Below, in pieces: positions 21,884 through 30,882 of a stretch of 64,000 nucleotides of DNA; position 1 is the first letter of the stretch, and each line of letters opens with the position of its first letter. Origin of the DNA: Saliniradius amylolyticus (GTDB taxonomy: Bacteria; Pseudomonadota; Gammaproteobacteria; Enterobacterales; Alteromonadaceae); the NCBI RefSeq assembly GCF_003143555.1, contig NZ_CP029347.1, forward strand, positions 2,728,001 through 2,792,000. The letters run 5' to 3'. The notes beneath the pieces were generated by a model that was not told the DNA's origin, did no database searches, and was given only the letters and a program-made list of their open reading frames with translations. A program made the position numbers and the translations under genes.

Positions 21884-23113
21884 TTAATCTTTTAACGACG
21901 TATCTCTGCGCACATCACTATCCCCTCCCCAGACTTTCTTCGCAGTCCAGGGTTCTGCCGGGCTGGTCCAGAATGAATGCTGCTCAGGTAACCCGAGGGG
22001 CAGGAACCCCAGTGAGGCCATATACAAACTGCCTGTGGAGATATAGGGTTCTGCCAGGCCTGTTTGCTCACCGACGACGCCGATTTTTAACCAACCTTCA
22101 TCATCATAACTCTCACCACTGAGCAGTCGCTTCATGACAGCGGTCATTGCCGAACGCACCTGCCCCTCGTTAAGTCCCTTCGGCAAACGCTCCATTAAGG
22201 CCATTTGGGCTAACGTCTGAAAGGCACCAAAGCGGTAAATAGCGGAACGCCCGACGATAGGATAGGTTCCCTCTGGCGAGATTTGCCGTTCTAATATCGC
22301 TGCATAGCGCTGGGAACGGGCCATGACCTTGTCTTGCAATGCGTTCAGACGATGGCCTGTTTTGGCCTTCAGAACCCGGTGCACATCCACCAGCATGGGC
22401 TGGATAACGTATGAGTTGTAATAGTCCCAATGATAGGGCTCGCCGTCGGAATACACCCCATCTCCTACATACCAGTCCTTATGTTTATGCAACCCAAACT
22501 CAATGCGCGGCATATTGGTGGGGTAATCAAACTTTAAGTAAAACGCCTCCAGTGTCGCCGGAAACATAAGCCAATTGCTGTAGGGGATGTCGGCAATGTG
22601 GCGCGTTTTTTCAAAGGCAGCCAGCACGTCTTCCTTTACCCCATCAGACAAGCCGTACCAAAGCTGCTTCGGTGCCCGAATAAAAGCCTGGGCCAGGTAA
22701 GCCACATCAACCAGTGGCTGATGACCATTATTAAAATTCAAATAGTCTGGAGATTCAGGGTTCACACCATTGGCAATGGCTTGACGGGCCAATTGGATAT
22801 ACTCAGCCCTGAGTTTACCTTCCTCAGTGTCTGATGGTCCCAACTCTAGCCATGGCGCCATGCCAGCCATCAGCCGCCCCAGAGACTCTAAAGGTGCATA
22901 TTTAATACGCTGGCCATACTCTGCTTCAAACTCTCCTTGCTTGTTGGGGAGGTTAGTACGGAGCGTTTCATCGGCAAGATTACGCAGCACCGGATCCGCC
23001 ATAGCTGTCAAATGCCCAACCCATTGTTGACGAACATTATCATCAGCGACTGAATTTACGGCTATAGCCAACCAAAGCACGAGAGTTAGTATCAGTTTCC
23101 CACTATCTAACAT
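21884..23113 (-). CDS. DUF2264 family protein, exported (possible glycoside hydrolase)
   Basis: 409 residues with a signal peptide ending near VADD (about residue 23). The sequence matches the DUF2264 family, alpha/alpha-barrel-like proteins found in sugar loci. Visible conserved stretches are RLMAGMAPWLELG near the N-terminus, NNGHQPLVDVAYLAQAFIR, GDGVYSDGEPYHWDYYNSYV, and PIVGRSAIYRFGAFQTLAQM. As far as I recall, related proteins have been linked to beta-glucuronidase family GH154, but I cannot confirm that this member belongs there. It is the last gene of the kdgK-DUF4861-DUF2264 operon, starting 11 bp after DUF4861. A role in trimming uronate-containing oligomers in the periplasm is inferred. 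Confidence 0.8.
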   Translation of the reverse strand: MLDSGKLILTLVLWLAIAVNSVADDNVRQQWVGHLTAMADPVLRNLADETLRTNLPNKQGEFEAEYGQRIKYAPLESLGRLMAGMAPWLELGPSDTEEGKLRAEYIQLARQAIANGVNPESPDYLNFNNGHQPLVDVAYLAQAFIRAPKQLWYGLSDGVKEDVLAAFEKTRHIADIPYSNWLMFPATLEAFYLKFDYPTNMPRIEFGLHKHKDWYVGDGVYSDGEPYHWDYYNSYVIQPMLVDVHRVLKAKTGHRLNALQDKVMARSQRYAAILERQISPEGTYPIVGRSAIYRFGAFQTLAQMALMERLPKGLNEGQVRSAMTAVMKRLLSGESYDDEGWLKIGVVGEQTGLAEPYISTGSLYMASLGFLPLGLPEQHSFWTSPAEPWTAKKVWGGDSDVRRDTSLKD

Positions 23114-23123
23114 GTCTATTTCC

Positions 23124-24377
23124 CTAATGTTCTACTTGCACGAGTAGCGGCTGGTTAAGCTTAATCAGCTCGTGCTCGAGCATGTCCTGAAATTGCGCTT
23201 TACTGCCAATAGCATCGGGGCCTTGCTGCCAGTAACCCCCGAAGTAGTATTCCAAGGTCTGCAATGAAGGCTTCATCACCACCAAATGATTGTGCTCGTC
23301 TTGAGTAAGGGTCTGAACATCCGTTTGACGATAAAACACCACCATTCCCAAACCATCATTGATATAGCTTTGGTCGCCATAGGTCGCTATATAGCGCCAT
23401 GGCCCGGCTTGATGATCCCCTGACTGCATTAGCTGAGACTCATGTTTGACTATGCCGGTAACCCACTGTGGTAGTTCACCTTCTGCCGAGACTGTTACCT
23501 GTGTTAACGCACTGCCGGCCTCAATACCGTAACGAGCATCAATATCGGCTTGTCCGGTTTCTCCGACAAAGCCTTGATGAGACACCTCAACTTCACTGTA
23601 CAGGGGAGTGCTGTGGCGGATGCTCACGGTCATTTGTTCGCTGTTATCAATACGTCTTGCCCGCTTGTCCTGATACACAGCCAGGCTGCCCAAACCAATA
23701 GATGGGCCTGTTTTCAGGATATCCATGCCCCATGGCTGTAACTCGTGATAAGAGGGCGCATCGACGTTACCGACCTGTGGCAGGGTGAGCTCCGGTTGGC
23801 GCTTGCCGAAGATATCGATCACATTACGCTTATCAAAATAGAGTCGGTACGCCACCTTGTCCGATTCCCATCCTGGTCCTTCATATTTAAATAAGCCGTC
23901 GCCAATTTCGTGCTGCTCCGGTAACGTCATTGCTTCCACTGCCTTAAAACTGCCACCGGTATACACCCCATCTTGCCGCTGAGCGTCATAACGCTTGCCC
24001 AGCTCCGCATAAGTACGCGTCTGAAGACTGATTTTATCCGCTTCTCGCAGTCGGTAGCTCGCCTTCCCATTGGCTTCCAGCGACACACTGAATAACAGCG
24101 TATCCGGTTGACTATCCAGATCCTCATCCAGCCACTGCCCCGGTACTATTTTCCGCCCGTTGTCCAGGACCACGGCGGCCCCTCGAAGGGGCTGTCCTGG
24201 TTCGCCCAGTTCGGTTACAGAAACCCGGACAATTTCATCCCGTCTTTCTGTTGGTGATGGATTTGAGATAGTAATCTGGGGGGCCGACTCGACTGAGGGC
24301 TGACACCCTGTGACCACCGCACTCAATAGAAGAGAAGCGGCGCAAAACGTCCAACGGGTTTGAAAACTAGACTTCAT
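23124..24377 (-). CDS. DUF4861 family lipoprotein of unknown function
   Basis: 417 residues with a lipoprotein signal (lipobox VVTGC, Cys at about residue 25). It is beta-rich and resembles the DUF4861 family, which is repeatedly found in Bacteroidetes and gammaproteobacterial glycan loci but has no function I can state. Features include ISNPSPTERRDEIVRVSV at the N-terminus, YEGPGWESDKVAYRLYFDKR in the middle, and LEYYFGGYWQQG near the C-terminus. It sits between kdgK and DUF2264 in one operon, preceded by AGGAGA. Co-occurrence with PL8 and GH105 suggests an esterase, lyase-like or binding role on the same glycan, which is only a guess. Confidence 0.75.
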   Translation of the reverse strand: MKSSFQTRWTFCAASLLLSAVVTGCQPSVESAPQITISNPSPTERRDEIVRVSVTELGEPGQPLRGAAVVLDNGRKIVPGQWLDEDLDSQPDTLLFSVSLEANGKASYRLREADKISLQTRTYAELGKRYDAQRQDGVYTGGSFKAVEAMTLPEQHEIGDGLFKYEGPGWESDKVAYRLYFDKRNVIDIFGKRQPELTLPQVGNVDAPSYHELQPWGMDILKTGPSIGLGSLAVYQDKRARRIDNSEQMTVSIRHSTPLYSEVEVSHQGFVGETGQADIDARYGIEAGSALTQVTVSAEGELPQWVTGIVKHESQLMQSGDHQAGPWRYIATYGDQSYINDGLGMVVFYRQTDVQTLTQDEHNHLVVMKPSLQTLEYYFGGYWQQGPDAIGSKAQFQDMLEHELIKLNQPLLVQVEH

Positions 24378-24420
24378 TATTTGTGTTCTCCTGGGTTATG
24401 AGTTTTAGCCGATAGCCGGG

Positions 24421-25356
24421 CTAAGTATGAACTGACGACACTGCAGGCGTGACGTTGACGGGAATGATAGCCCCGGGATGTTGGATAACGCTCGCAGCTA
24501 ACGTCTGACCCTTTGCGACCCTCTGTTCTGGGGGCTGCCCGGCAAGCAAGGCAGACAGGTACCCCGCATTAAATGAATCCCCCGCAGCCGTGGTGTCCAC
24601 CACCGAGCCCACAGGTTCAACCGGGAAGTGCTGGCGCTCGCTTTGAGTCAGCCGCATCACATGGTCAGCCCCCGCTTTGATCACCAACTCAGGAATACAA
24701 AGAGGAGCCAAAAGGTCGGCCACTTCTTGAGAGGTGATATCTTCACGCCCCAACAGGCTCGCCATATCCTCACGACCTGCAAATACCAGGTCACAAGACT
24801 CCATAAAGGCGTAGATATCTGTCTTCGCTTTGTCTCTGCTTTCCCAAAGCACAGGTCTGAAGTTAGTATCAAACACTAACTTTACGCCTTGACGACGCAG
24901 ATCAGTCAGCTTTTCTAACAAGCGGCTTCGGTCATTGGCGGATAAAATTGCTAACGAGATACCAGAAAGAAACACCCAGTCCACCTGTTCGGCGATGGCG
25001 GAAAAGTCGTTGTCACTAAAAGTATCGAGCAAAGTGCGGGCCGCAGAGTTCTCGCGGTAATAGGTAAATTGGCGCTCACCCGCAGTATCAGTCTGAATAA
25101 AATACACACCGCAAGATCGACTTTCGTGCGACTTCAGCCAACGCGTATCCAGACGCGACTGTTCGCAGTAGTGACGTAAGTCCTGACTGAACATATCGCG
25201 GCCCAATACCGACGCGAAAGCCACCTCACACTCTTCTGATATTCGCTTCATGTAAACCGCAGTATTGAAAACATCACCTGCAAAGGCTTGATGCCACACG
25301 CCGGCTTCCCCCTGACGAAATTCAGCCATACATTCACCAATAAACAGGATTTTCAT
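24421..25356 (-). CDS. kdgK: 2-keto-3-deoxygluconate kinase (KdgK), PfkB family
   Basis: Phosphorylates 2-keto-3-deoxygluconate from KduD to KDPG, which Eda (not in this window) would cleave to pyruvate and glyceraldehyde-3-phosphate. About 311 residues, normal for KdgK. The PfkB C-terminal signature with the catalytic Asp is DTTAAGDSFNAGYLSALL, and the N-terminal MKILFIGECMAEFRQG is typical of KDG kinases. The ATG at 25356 is preferred over two preceding GTG codons. It heads the operon kdgK-DUF4861-DUF2264 and is divergent from gntR with a shared operator. Confidence 0.92.
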   Translation of the reverse strand: MKILFIGECMAEFRQGEAGVWHQAFAGDVFNTAVYMKRISEECEVAFASVLGRDMFSQDLRHYCEQSRLDTRWLKSHESRSCGVYFIQTDTAGERQFTYYRENSAARTLLDTFSDNDFSAIAEQVDWVFLSGISLAILSANDRSRLLEKLTDLRRQGVKLVFDTNFRPVLWESRDKAKTDIYAFMESCDLVFAGREDMASLLGREDITSQEVADLLAPLCIPELVIKAGADHVMRLTQSERQHFPVEPVGSVVDTTAAGDSFNAGYLSALLAGQPPEQRVAKGQTLAASVIQHPGAIIPVNVTPAVSSVHT

Positions 25357-25367
25357 CACCACTACTC

Positions 25368-25388
25368 ATATGTCTTCATACAACATAT
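25368..25388. promoter_or_regulatory. GntR-regulon operator-like site 6 (kdgK/gntR)
   Basis: ATATGT and ACATAT arms flank CTTCATACA, giving a 21-bp symmetric site just upstream of kdgK and about 140 bp upstream of gntR. It suggests both autoregulation and control of kdgK. The core GTCTTCATACAACAT is the same as at site 2. Confidence 0.6.
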
Positions 25389-25523
25389 GACATTACCTAT
25401 GTTTTAGGGTAATATCAAATATGTAAACTTTCGGTTGCTGGTCACAACTCGTTCGCTACCTTGTTCCGACTGTGTATCAGCTATAGTATTATCTTCAGAT
25501 CAGATGACAGAGAGAGTCATAAC

Positions 25524-26267
25524 GTGGAAAACAGTACTTTCAGCCTTTCACAGTTACAGAGTTCAAGGAGTCTTTCGAACGACCTGACCAACTCATTACG
25601 ACAGAAGATTCTGGATGGCAATTTACCTCCCGGAACTAAACTGCCTACGGCGAAGGAAATAGAAGAGCAGGCTGGAGTCAGCCGTAGCGTTGTCAGAGAA
25701 GCCATCGCCGCGCTCAAGGCCGAAAAGCTGATTGTCAGCCGTCAGGGCATTGGGGTGTTTGTGGCCGCGGGTGCCAACAGTCGCCCCTTTGAGATCGATA
25801 CCAATGAGTTTGCCTCTATCGAGGACGCGATCCAAATCCTGGAGTTACGTATGGCTGTCGAGCTGGAAATGTCAGCCATGGCGGCACGCCACCGCAAGAA
25901 GTCCCATTTAAAGCGCCTTTGGAAATGCATCAGCGAATTTGAAACCAAGAAAAATCAGGGCGAAGATGCCGTGAAAGAGGATTTGGCGATTCATCTGGCC
26001 ATAGCAGACGCATCCGGCAACCCTTATTTTGCACGCTTTATCAAGTACATCGGCTCGGGCGCCATTCCCTCTAGAGACTTAATCAGCAAATACGATGAAA
26101 AGTCCAATAAGCCGGAGTATTTACAACAACTGCATGAAGAACATCGTCAGTTGGCTCAGGCAATTGAGGATAAGGACGAGGAAGCAGCAAGAGAGGCCGT
26201 ACGACAACACCTGGGCAATAGCCTGAAACGTCACAAAGCCCTTGCCAGAAAAGCCATCGCCCAATAA
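25524..26267 (+). CDS. GntR-family (FadR subfamily) transcriptional regulator
   Basis: 247 residues from the GTG at 25524, which has AGAGAG upstream. An upstream in-frame extension lacks any ribosome site. The N-terminal winged helix-turn-helix (about residues 10-80) shows LRQKILDGNLPPGTKLPTAK and EEQAGVSRSVVREAIAALKA. The FCD effector domain follows, with ELRMAVELEMSAMAA, DLAIHLAIADASGNPYF and HEEHRQLAQAIEDKDEEAA, including the metal-ligand Asp and His pattern. Local GntR/FadR proteins in kdu loci sense uronate intermediates and repress. Six similar palindromic sites around this cluster fit that model. The ligand is probably a KDG-type intermediate, by inference. Confidence 0.9.
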   Translation: MENSTFSLSQLQSSRSLSNDLTNSLRQKILDGNLPPGTKLPTAKEIEEQAGVSRSVVREAIAALKAEKLIVSRQGIGVFVAAGANSRPFEIDTNEFASIEDAIQILELRMAVELEMSAMAARHRKKSHLKRLWKCISEFETKKNQGEDAVKEDLAIHLAIADASGNPYFARFIKYIGSGAIPSRDLISKYDEKSNKPEYLQQLHEEHRQLAQAIEDKDEEAAREAVRQHLGNSLKRHKALARKAIAQ

Positions 26268-26526
26268 AGCGCCAAGGACAGCAGACTATGGCACTAGCGG
26301 AGCCTTACCAAAACTGGTTTCTGTCCTTGTGCTGTATTTCAACACCTCTGTTAGAGGAAACCTGAAAAAGGGGTTGGCAATTGCCCCCCTTATTGGGTTA
26401 GAATCGCCCGCTTTTTAACCACCCCAGCTAAAGCTCTGATTAATTTCGCGACTTAAGGCGAGTATTTAAGCGTTTTTTCTTGTATACTTGCGCGCGATTT
26501 TTTAGACCGACTTTGTGAAGGAAACT
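26268..26526. other. Intergenic region between gntR and fusA2
   Basis: No reading frame is supported. A TATACT hexamer at 26483-26488 is a reasonable -10 element for fusA2, but I see no convincing -35. Inverted pairs such as AAGGACAG/CTGTCCTT (26273 and about 26322) enclose a long loop and are not a clear terminator. Confidence 0.3.
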
Positions 26527-28611
26527 ATGTCAGATTTATCTCTTTACAGAAACATTGGTATTTTTGCCCACGTTGACGCGGGCAAAACCACCACGACAGA
26601 ACGAATTTTGAAACTCACCGGTAAAATTCACAAAACCGGTGAGGTACACGATGGCGCGGCAACCACCGACTTTATGGAACAGGAAGCCGAGCGTGGTATT
26701 ACTATCCAGTCAGCAGCAACCACTTGCTTCTGGAAAGACCACCGCCTGAACATCATCGACACTCCCGGACACGTTGACTTCACCGTTGAAGTATACCGTT
26801 CACTGAAGGTTCTGGACGGCGGTATCGGTGTATTCTGTGGTTCTGGCGGTGTTGAGCCTCAGTCAGAAACCAACTGGCGCTATGCGAACGAATCGGGCGT
26901 ATCTCGTCTAATCTTCGTTAACAAGCTGGACCGTGTCGGTGCTGACTTCTATCGCGTTGTCGATCAGGTTAAGAAAGTATTGGCCGCTAACCCATTGATT
27001 ATGACTCTGCCAATCGGTCGTGAAGACCAGTTCTCAGGTGTGGTAGACGTACTGGAGAAGAAGGCTTACGTATGGGATGACACGGGTCTGCCAGAAAACT
27101 ACGAAGAAGTAGAGATCCCTGCCGACATGGTCGATGACGTTGAAAAGTATCACGAGCAGCTGGTTGAAACTGCCGTTGAGCAAGACGACGACCTGATGAT
27201 GGCGTACATGGATGGTGAAGAGCCGTCTATTGAAGACCTGAAGCGTTGTATCCGTAAAGGAACTATCAACCTGGATTTCTTCCCCACTTTCTGTGGTTCA
27301 GCCTTTAAGAACAAAGGTATCCAGCTGGTACTGAACGCCGTTAACGATTACCTGCCTAGCCCAACCGAAGTTAAGCCTCAGCCGCTGACTGACGAAGAAG
27401 GCAACGAAACTGGCGAAGTCGCCACCGTTTCTGTTGACGAGCCTTTCCGTGCCCTGGCATTCAAAATCATGGACGACCGTTTCGGCGCCCTGACTTTCGT
27501 TCGTGTTTACTCAGGTAAACTGAACAAAGGCGAAACGATTTTGAACGCTGCCACCGGCAAGACCGAGCGTATCGGCCGTATGGTTGAGATGCACGCTAAT
27601 GACCGTACCGAGCTGAGCTCAGCTCAGGCGGGTGACATCCTGGCCATCGTGGGCATGAAGAACGTACAAACCGGTCATACTCTGTGCGATCAGAAAAACC
27701 CTTGTACTCTGGAGCCCATGGTATTCCCTGATCCAGTAATCTCTATCGCGGTAACGCCAAAAGACAAAGGCGCGTCCGAGAAGCTGGGTAACGCACTGGG
27801 TAAGATGATCGCTGAAGATCCTTCATTCCAGGTTGAGACCGATGAAGACTCTGGCGAAACCATCCTGAAAGGTATGGGTGAGCTGCACCTGGACGTTAAG
27901 GTAGACATCCTGAAGCGTACCTTCGGTGTTGAGCTTGAAGTCGGTCAACCTCAGGTTGCTTACCGTGAAACCATCACTCAGGAAGTTGAAGATTCCTACA
28001 CTCACAAGAAGCAGTCTGGTGGTTCCGGTCAGTTCGGTAAGATCGATTACCGCATCAAGCCAGGTGAAACTGGCAGCGGCTTTACCTTCTCGTCGACCGT
28101 TGTTGGCGGTAACGTACCTAAAGAATTCTGGCCTGCTATCGAAAGCGGCTTCAAGAAGATGATGGCAGAAGGTGTTCTGGCTGGCTTCCCAGTACTGGAC
28201 GTTGAGATCGAACTGTACGACGGTGCCTTCCACGCGGTTGACTCCTCGGCCGTTGCCTTCGAAATCGCCGCTCGTGGCGCTTTCCGTCAGTCAATTCCGA
28301 AAGCCGGTCCTCAATTGCTTGAGCCAGTGATGAAGGTTGACGTGTTCTCACCTGAGGACAACGTGGGTGATGTGATCGGTGACCTGAACCGTCGTCGCGG
28401 TATGATCAAAGACCAAGAGCCTAACGCTACTGGCGTTCGCATCAAGGCTGACGTACCTCTGTCTGAGATGTTCGGCTACATCGGTCATCTGCGTACCATC
28501 ACTTCAGGCCGTGGTCAGTTCTCTATGGAGTTCTCACACTACGCTCCTTGCCCTAACAATGTGGCAGAAGAAGTGATCGAAGCGGTTAAGGCGCGTAAAG
28601 CGGCTCAGTAA
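26527..28611 (+). CDS. fusA2: Translation elongation factor G, second paralogue (EF-G2/FusA2 type)
   Basis: Ribosomal translocase GTPase of about 694 residues with the five EF-G domains. The G motifs are [21 protein letters not shown] and NKLD. The sequence [20 protein letters not shown] differs from the usual EF-G1 segment and is typical of the second EF-G found in Pseudomonas, Shewanella and relatives. The ATG at 26527 has AAGGAA 5-10 bp upstream, and it is not in a str operon with rpsL, rpsG and tuf, which also supports a paralogue. Codon choice looks strongly biased, suggesting good expression. A terminator follows. Confidence 0.9.
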   Translation: MSDLSLYRNIGIFAHVDAGKTTTTERILKLTGKIHKTGEVHDGAATTDFMEQEAERGITIQSAATTCFWKDHRLNIIDTPGHVDFTVEVYRSLKVLDGGIGVFCGSGGVEPQSETNWRYANESGVSRLIFVNKLDRVGADFYRVVDQVKKVLAANPLIMTLPIGREDQFSGVVDVLEKKAYVWDDTGLPENYEEVEIPADMVDDVEKYHEQLVETAVEQDDDLMMAYMDGEEPSIEDLKRCIRKGTINLDFFPTFCGSAFKNKGIQLVLNAVNDYLPSPTEVKPQPLTDEEGNETGEVATVSVDEPFRALAFKIMDDRFGALTFVRVYSGKLNKGETILNAATGKTERIGRMVEMHANDRTELSSAQAGDILAIVGMKNVQTGHTLCDQKNPCTLEPMVFPDPVISIAVTPKDKGASEKLGNALGKMIAEDPSFQVETDEDSGETILKGMGELHLDVKVDILKRTFGVELEVGQPQVAYRETITQEVEDSYTHKKQSGGSGQFGKIDYRIKPGETGSGFTFSSTVVGGNVPKEFWPAIESGFKKMMAEGVLAGFPVLDVEIELYDGAFHAVDSSAVAFEIAARGAFRQSIPKAGPQLLEPVMKVDVFSPEDNVGDVIGDLNRRRGMIKDQEPNATGVRIKADVPLSEMFGYIGHLRTITSGRGQFSMEFSHYAPCPNNVAEEVIEAVKARKAAQ

Positions 28612-28635
28612 TGCCCTCGCGTTAAGCCATCTAAT

Positions 28636-28663
28636 AAAACCCGGCCTCGTGCCGGGTTTTTTA
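28636..28663 (+). terminator. Rho-independent terminator of fusA2
   Basis: ACCCGGC, loop CTCGT and GCCGGGT are followed by TTTTT, about 25 bp after the stop codon. Confidence 0.9.
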
Positions 28664-28783
28664 TTGCCCATAGATCAGCCACTTCCCTCGTTCGCAGGGC
28701 CCGCCATTTGACAGTCCCCCCCGCCGGTCTGTTACCGTGCTTATGTAACCTTTGAATTTATCTGATTTCCGACAGGAGTTTCT

Positions 28784-29440
28784 ATGTCCTTATTTTCGGC
28801 TACCGCCAGTCAGGCAATTATCACAGCAGTTCTGGCAGCCACTTTCACCTTTTCCGCCAGTAGCGTTCAGGCACAGCAACTGGGGCAGGCTCAGAGCCAG
28901 GCACAAAAACAAGGCCAGATGGCAGCACAAGCCGCACCCGCCATGCAGCTGTCTCAGGTTCGTCAGAAGATCCAGAATCTGAACAGTGAGCTGCAGGAAA
29001 TTCAGCAAAACACGCTGGCCAACAACGAAGATTTACAGGCCCAGCGCGATGATTATCAAACGCTTCTGGACGACACCATGAAAGGCAACGGCTTTGAAGC
29101 TGCCGCCACGCGCGACCGTTTGAATACCATCGTCGAAAAGGTACAAAGCGGTGAAGCCAGTCAGGAAGAACAGCAAAGTCTGCGCAAAGAGTATCAGCAG
29201 AAAAGCCAGAAGCTGAGCCAGGCGCAACAACAAGCTATGCAAGATACCGACGTGCAGGATGCACGCACCAGCTACGGTGACGCGCTGGTAGAAGCCATGA
29301 AAGAGCAAAACCCCAAAACGAAGCAGCTGATCACTCAGTTAAATCAGGCTCAACAACAATATCAGGCCATGATGCAGCAGATGATGCAATCACAGATGCA
29401 GGGGCAGGCAAAAGCCAAAGGCACTGGCTCTAACGGCTAA
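28784..29440 (+). CDS. Exported glutamine-rich coiled-coil protein, unknown function
   Basis: 218 residues with a signal peptide ending near VQA (about residue 29) and an AGGAG ribosome site. The mature protein is extremely rich in Gln and Ala and is predicted mostly helical and coiled coil. It has a low-complexity N-terminus (QQLGQAQSQAQKQGQM) and a C-terminus of QAQQQYQAMMQQMMQSQMQ. There are no cysteines and no recognisable enzyme motif. I do not recognise a family. The composition recalls periplasmic chaperone-like or matrix proteins, but that is only an impression. It is monocistronic, with terminators on both sides. Confidence 0.75.
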   Translation: MSLFSATASQAIITAVLAATFTFSASSVQAQQLGQAQSQAQKQGQMAAQAAPAMQLSQVRQKIQNLNSELQEIQQNTLANNEDLQAQRDDYQTLLDDTMKGNGFEAAATRDRLNTIVEKVQSGEASQEEQQSLRKEYQQKSQKLSQAQQQAMQDTDVQDARTSYGDALVEAMKEQNPKTKQLITQLNQAQQQYQAMMQQMMQSQMQGQAKAKGTGSNG

Positions 29441-29453
29441 GCTTCACAACTGA

Positions 29454-29485
29454 TAAAAAACCCGGCAACTGCCGGGTTTTTTATT
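29454..29485. terminator. Bidirectional terminator between the Gln-rich protein and aldo/keto reductase genes
   Basis: AAAAAACCCGGC, loop AACT and GCCGGGTTTTTT form a symmetrical stem with A and T tracts on both sides. It can serve the two convergent genes. Confidence 0.88.
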
Positions 29486-29488
29486 GCC

Positions 29489-30547
29489 TTAATACGGCAT
29501 GGGGTATTGATGCAGAATTTTACCAATAGCATCGAGCTGCTCTTGAGAAAGGGTGAGCTCGAAGGCATCCATATCCTCTTTTAATTGCGTCATATCAGTA
29601 GCACCAATGATGGTCGAAACAACCCCATCCACCTGGTTACACCAGGCCAACGCAAGCTGAGCCGGGGTGATGTCAAACTCTCCCGACAGCTCTACCAACG
29701 CCCTTATTGCGTCTCTCGATGCCTGAGTATCCCTGAATAAGCCATTGCGGTGATTCGCCATCAGCGTCCAGCGGGAGCCTTCCGGCATTTTGCCATCCAG
29801 ATACTTACCGGTCAGTGCCCCCGACGCCAATGGCGACCAAGGCAGGTAGGCAATGTCTGAGTGAACACACTGCTCGATCAGATAAGGCCAGTCTTTCCAG
29901 TGCAAGAGATTAAATTCATTTTGGATCGACACTGGCTTAGTAAACCCGTGCTGTTCGGCCAAGCTGAGATATTGTTGAATGCCCCAGGGAGTATCGTCGG
30001 ATAAACCCCAGTGCCGGATCTTACCGGCCTTAATGGCCCCCTCCAGAGATTCAAGAATACCTAACATCTGCTCCGTCTGCTGCTGAGCATCGACGCCAGA
30101 AAGTGCCAGCATCCCAGGCCATTGCTTGCCAAAATGGGGCGAGGTGCGATTGGGCCAGTGGAGCTGATACAGATCGATATAGTCGGTGTTAAGGCGCGCC
30201 AGCGAGCCGTCGATAGCTTCACCAACGGTCTTGGCGCTGATATCACTGCCACCACGGATGTACTTTAGGCCATTACCGGCGATCTTTGAGGCGATAATCA
30301 CTTTATCGCGCGCGCTGCCATGACGCTCTAGCCAGTTGCCGATAATACGCTCGGTGGCCCCATAGGTGTCCTGAGTTGGGGGGATGGCATAAAGCTCGGC
30401 GGTGTCGATAAAATTCACCCCACGCTCAAGCGCATAGCCCAATTGCTGATCGGCATCAGCCTGGTCATTTTGCTTGCCCCAGGTCATGGTGCCCAGACAG
30501 ACTCTTGAAACCTTGAGGCCGCTACTACCTAGTCGGCTATAGTGCAT
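29489..30547 (-). CDS. tas: NADP(H)-dependent aldo/keto reductase (Tas-like)
   Basis: Cytoplasmic oxidoreductase of 352 residues, close to E. coli Tas (346). The catalytic tetrad is visible: Asp and Tyr in FIDTAELYAIPP, Lys in IIASKIAGN and His in YQLHWPNR. The N-terminus MHYSRLGSSGLKVSRVCLGT and the insert around TSPHFGKQWPG are typical of the Tas subgroup. The physiological substrate is unknown for the family. GGAG precedes the ATG. It is monocistronic and has no link to the sugar locus. Confidence 0.9.
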   Translation of the reverse strand: MHYSRLGSSGLKVSRVCLGTMTWGKQNDQADADQQLGYALERGVNFIDTAELYAIPPTQDTYGATERIIGNWLERHGSARDKVIIASKIAGNGLKYIRGGSDISAKTVGEAIDGSLARLNTDYIDLYQLHWPNRTSPHFGKQWPGMLALSGVDAQQQTEQMLGILESLEGAIKAGKIRHWGLSDDTPWGIQQYLSLAEQHGFTKPVSIQNEFNLLHWKDWPYLIEQCVHSDIAYLPWSPLASGALTGKYLDGKMPEGSRWTLMANHRNGLFRDTQASRDAIRALVELSGEFDITPAQLALAWCNQVDGVVSTIIGATDMTQLKEDMDAFELTLSQEQLDAIGKILHQYPMPY

Positions 30548-30656
30548 AACAACTCCAATATTGAGTGGTGTTTAGAAGAGTAAACCATAGTGGTAGGCAG
30601 GAAAAGACAGGCTGAGTTCCAGGCACTGAAAGTCACTCTCATTGTTCTACCCCCGG

Positions 30657-30829
30657 GGTACCTGCTTTCGCAGGTACGACATATCCCACGAATTGCTCCC
30701 TGCATTCGTCTAATATGCTCCGACATATCCCTCGAATTGCTCCCTGCATTCGAGGGATACCATACGTCCCTGGACATCGCCGCTCCTGCGCTTCCATGCG
30801 CTCGCGGCATACCGTTCGTCCTGAACATA
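30657..30829. repeat. Mosaic intergenic repeat, copy B
   Basis: The left end is a hairpin GTACCTGC-TTTC-GCAGGTAC (30657-30676). Two 44-bp-spaced units follow, starting GACATATCCCACGAATTGCT at 30678 and GACATATCCCTCGAATTGCT at 30722. The second closes as a hairpin with ATCCCTCGAA and TTCGAGGGAT. The right part, TGGACATCGCCGCTCCTGC and CGGCATACCGTTCGTCC, runs into the mdh terminator. The 30548-30656 segment before it holds the tas upstream region and no gene. Confidence 0.85.
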
Positions 30830-30855
30830 AAAAAGGCTGCCCGGGGGCAGCCTTC
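30829..30855 (-). terminator. Rho-independent terminator of mdh
   Basis: On the minus strand GGCTGCC, loop CCCG and GGCAGCC are followed by TTTTTT, about 30 bp beyond the mdh stop codon. Confidence 0.9.
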
Positions 30856-30882
30856 TATGAGCCTGGGTAACGTAATAACGGA

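Noticed and set aside
27690-28351. Antisense frames within fusA2
   Set aside because: Open frames opposite a strongly codon-biased gene are expected by chance, and none has a ribosome site or a recognisable protein.
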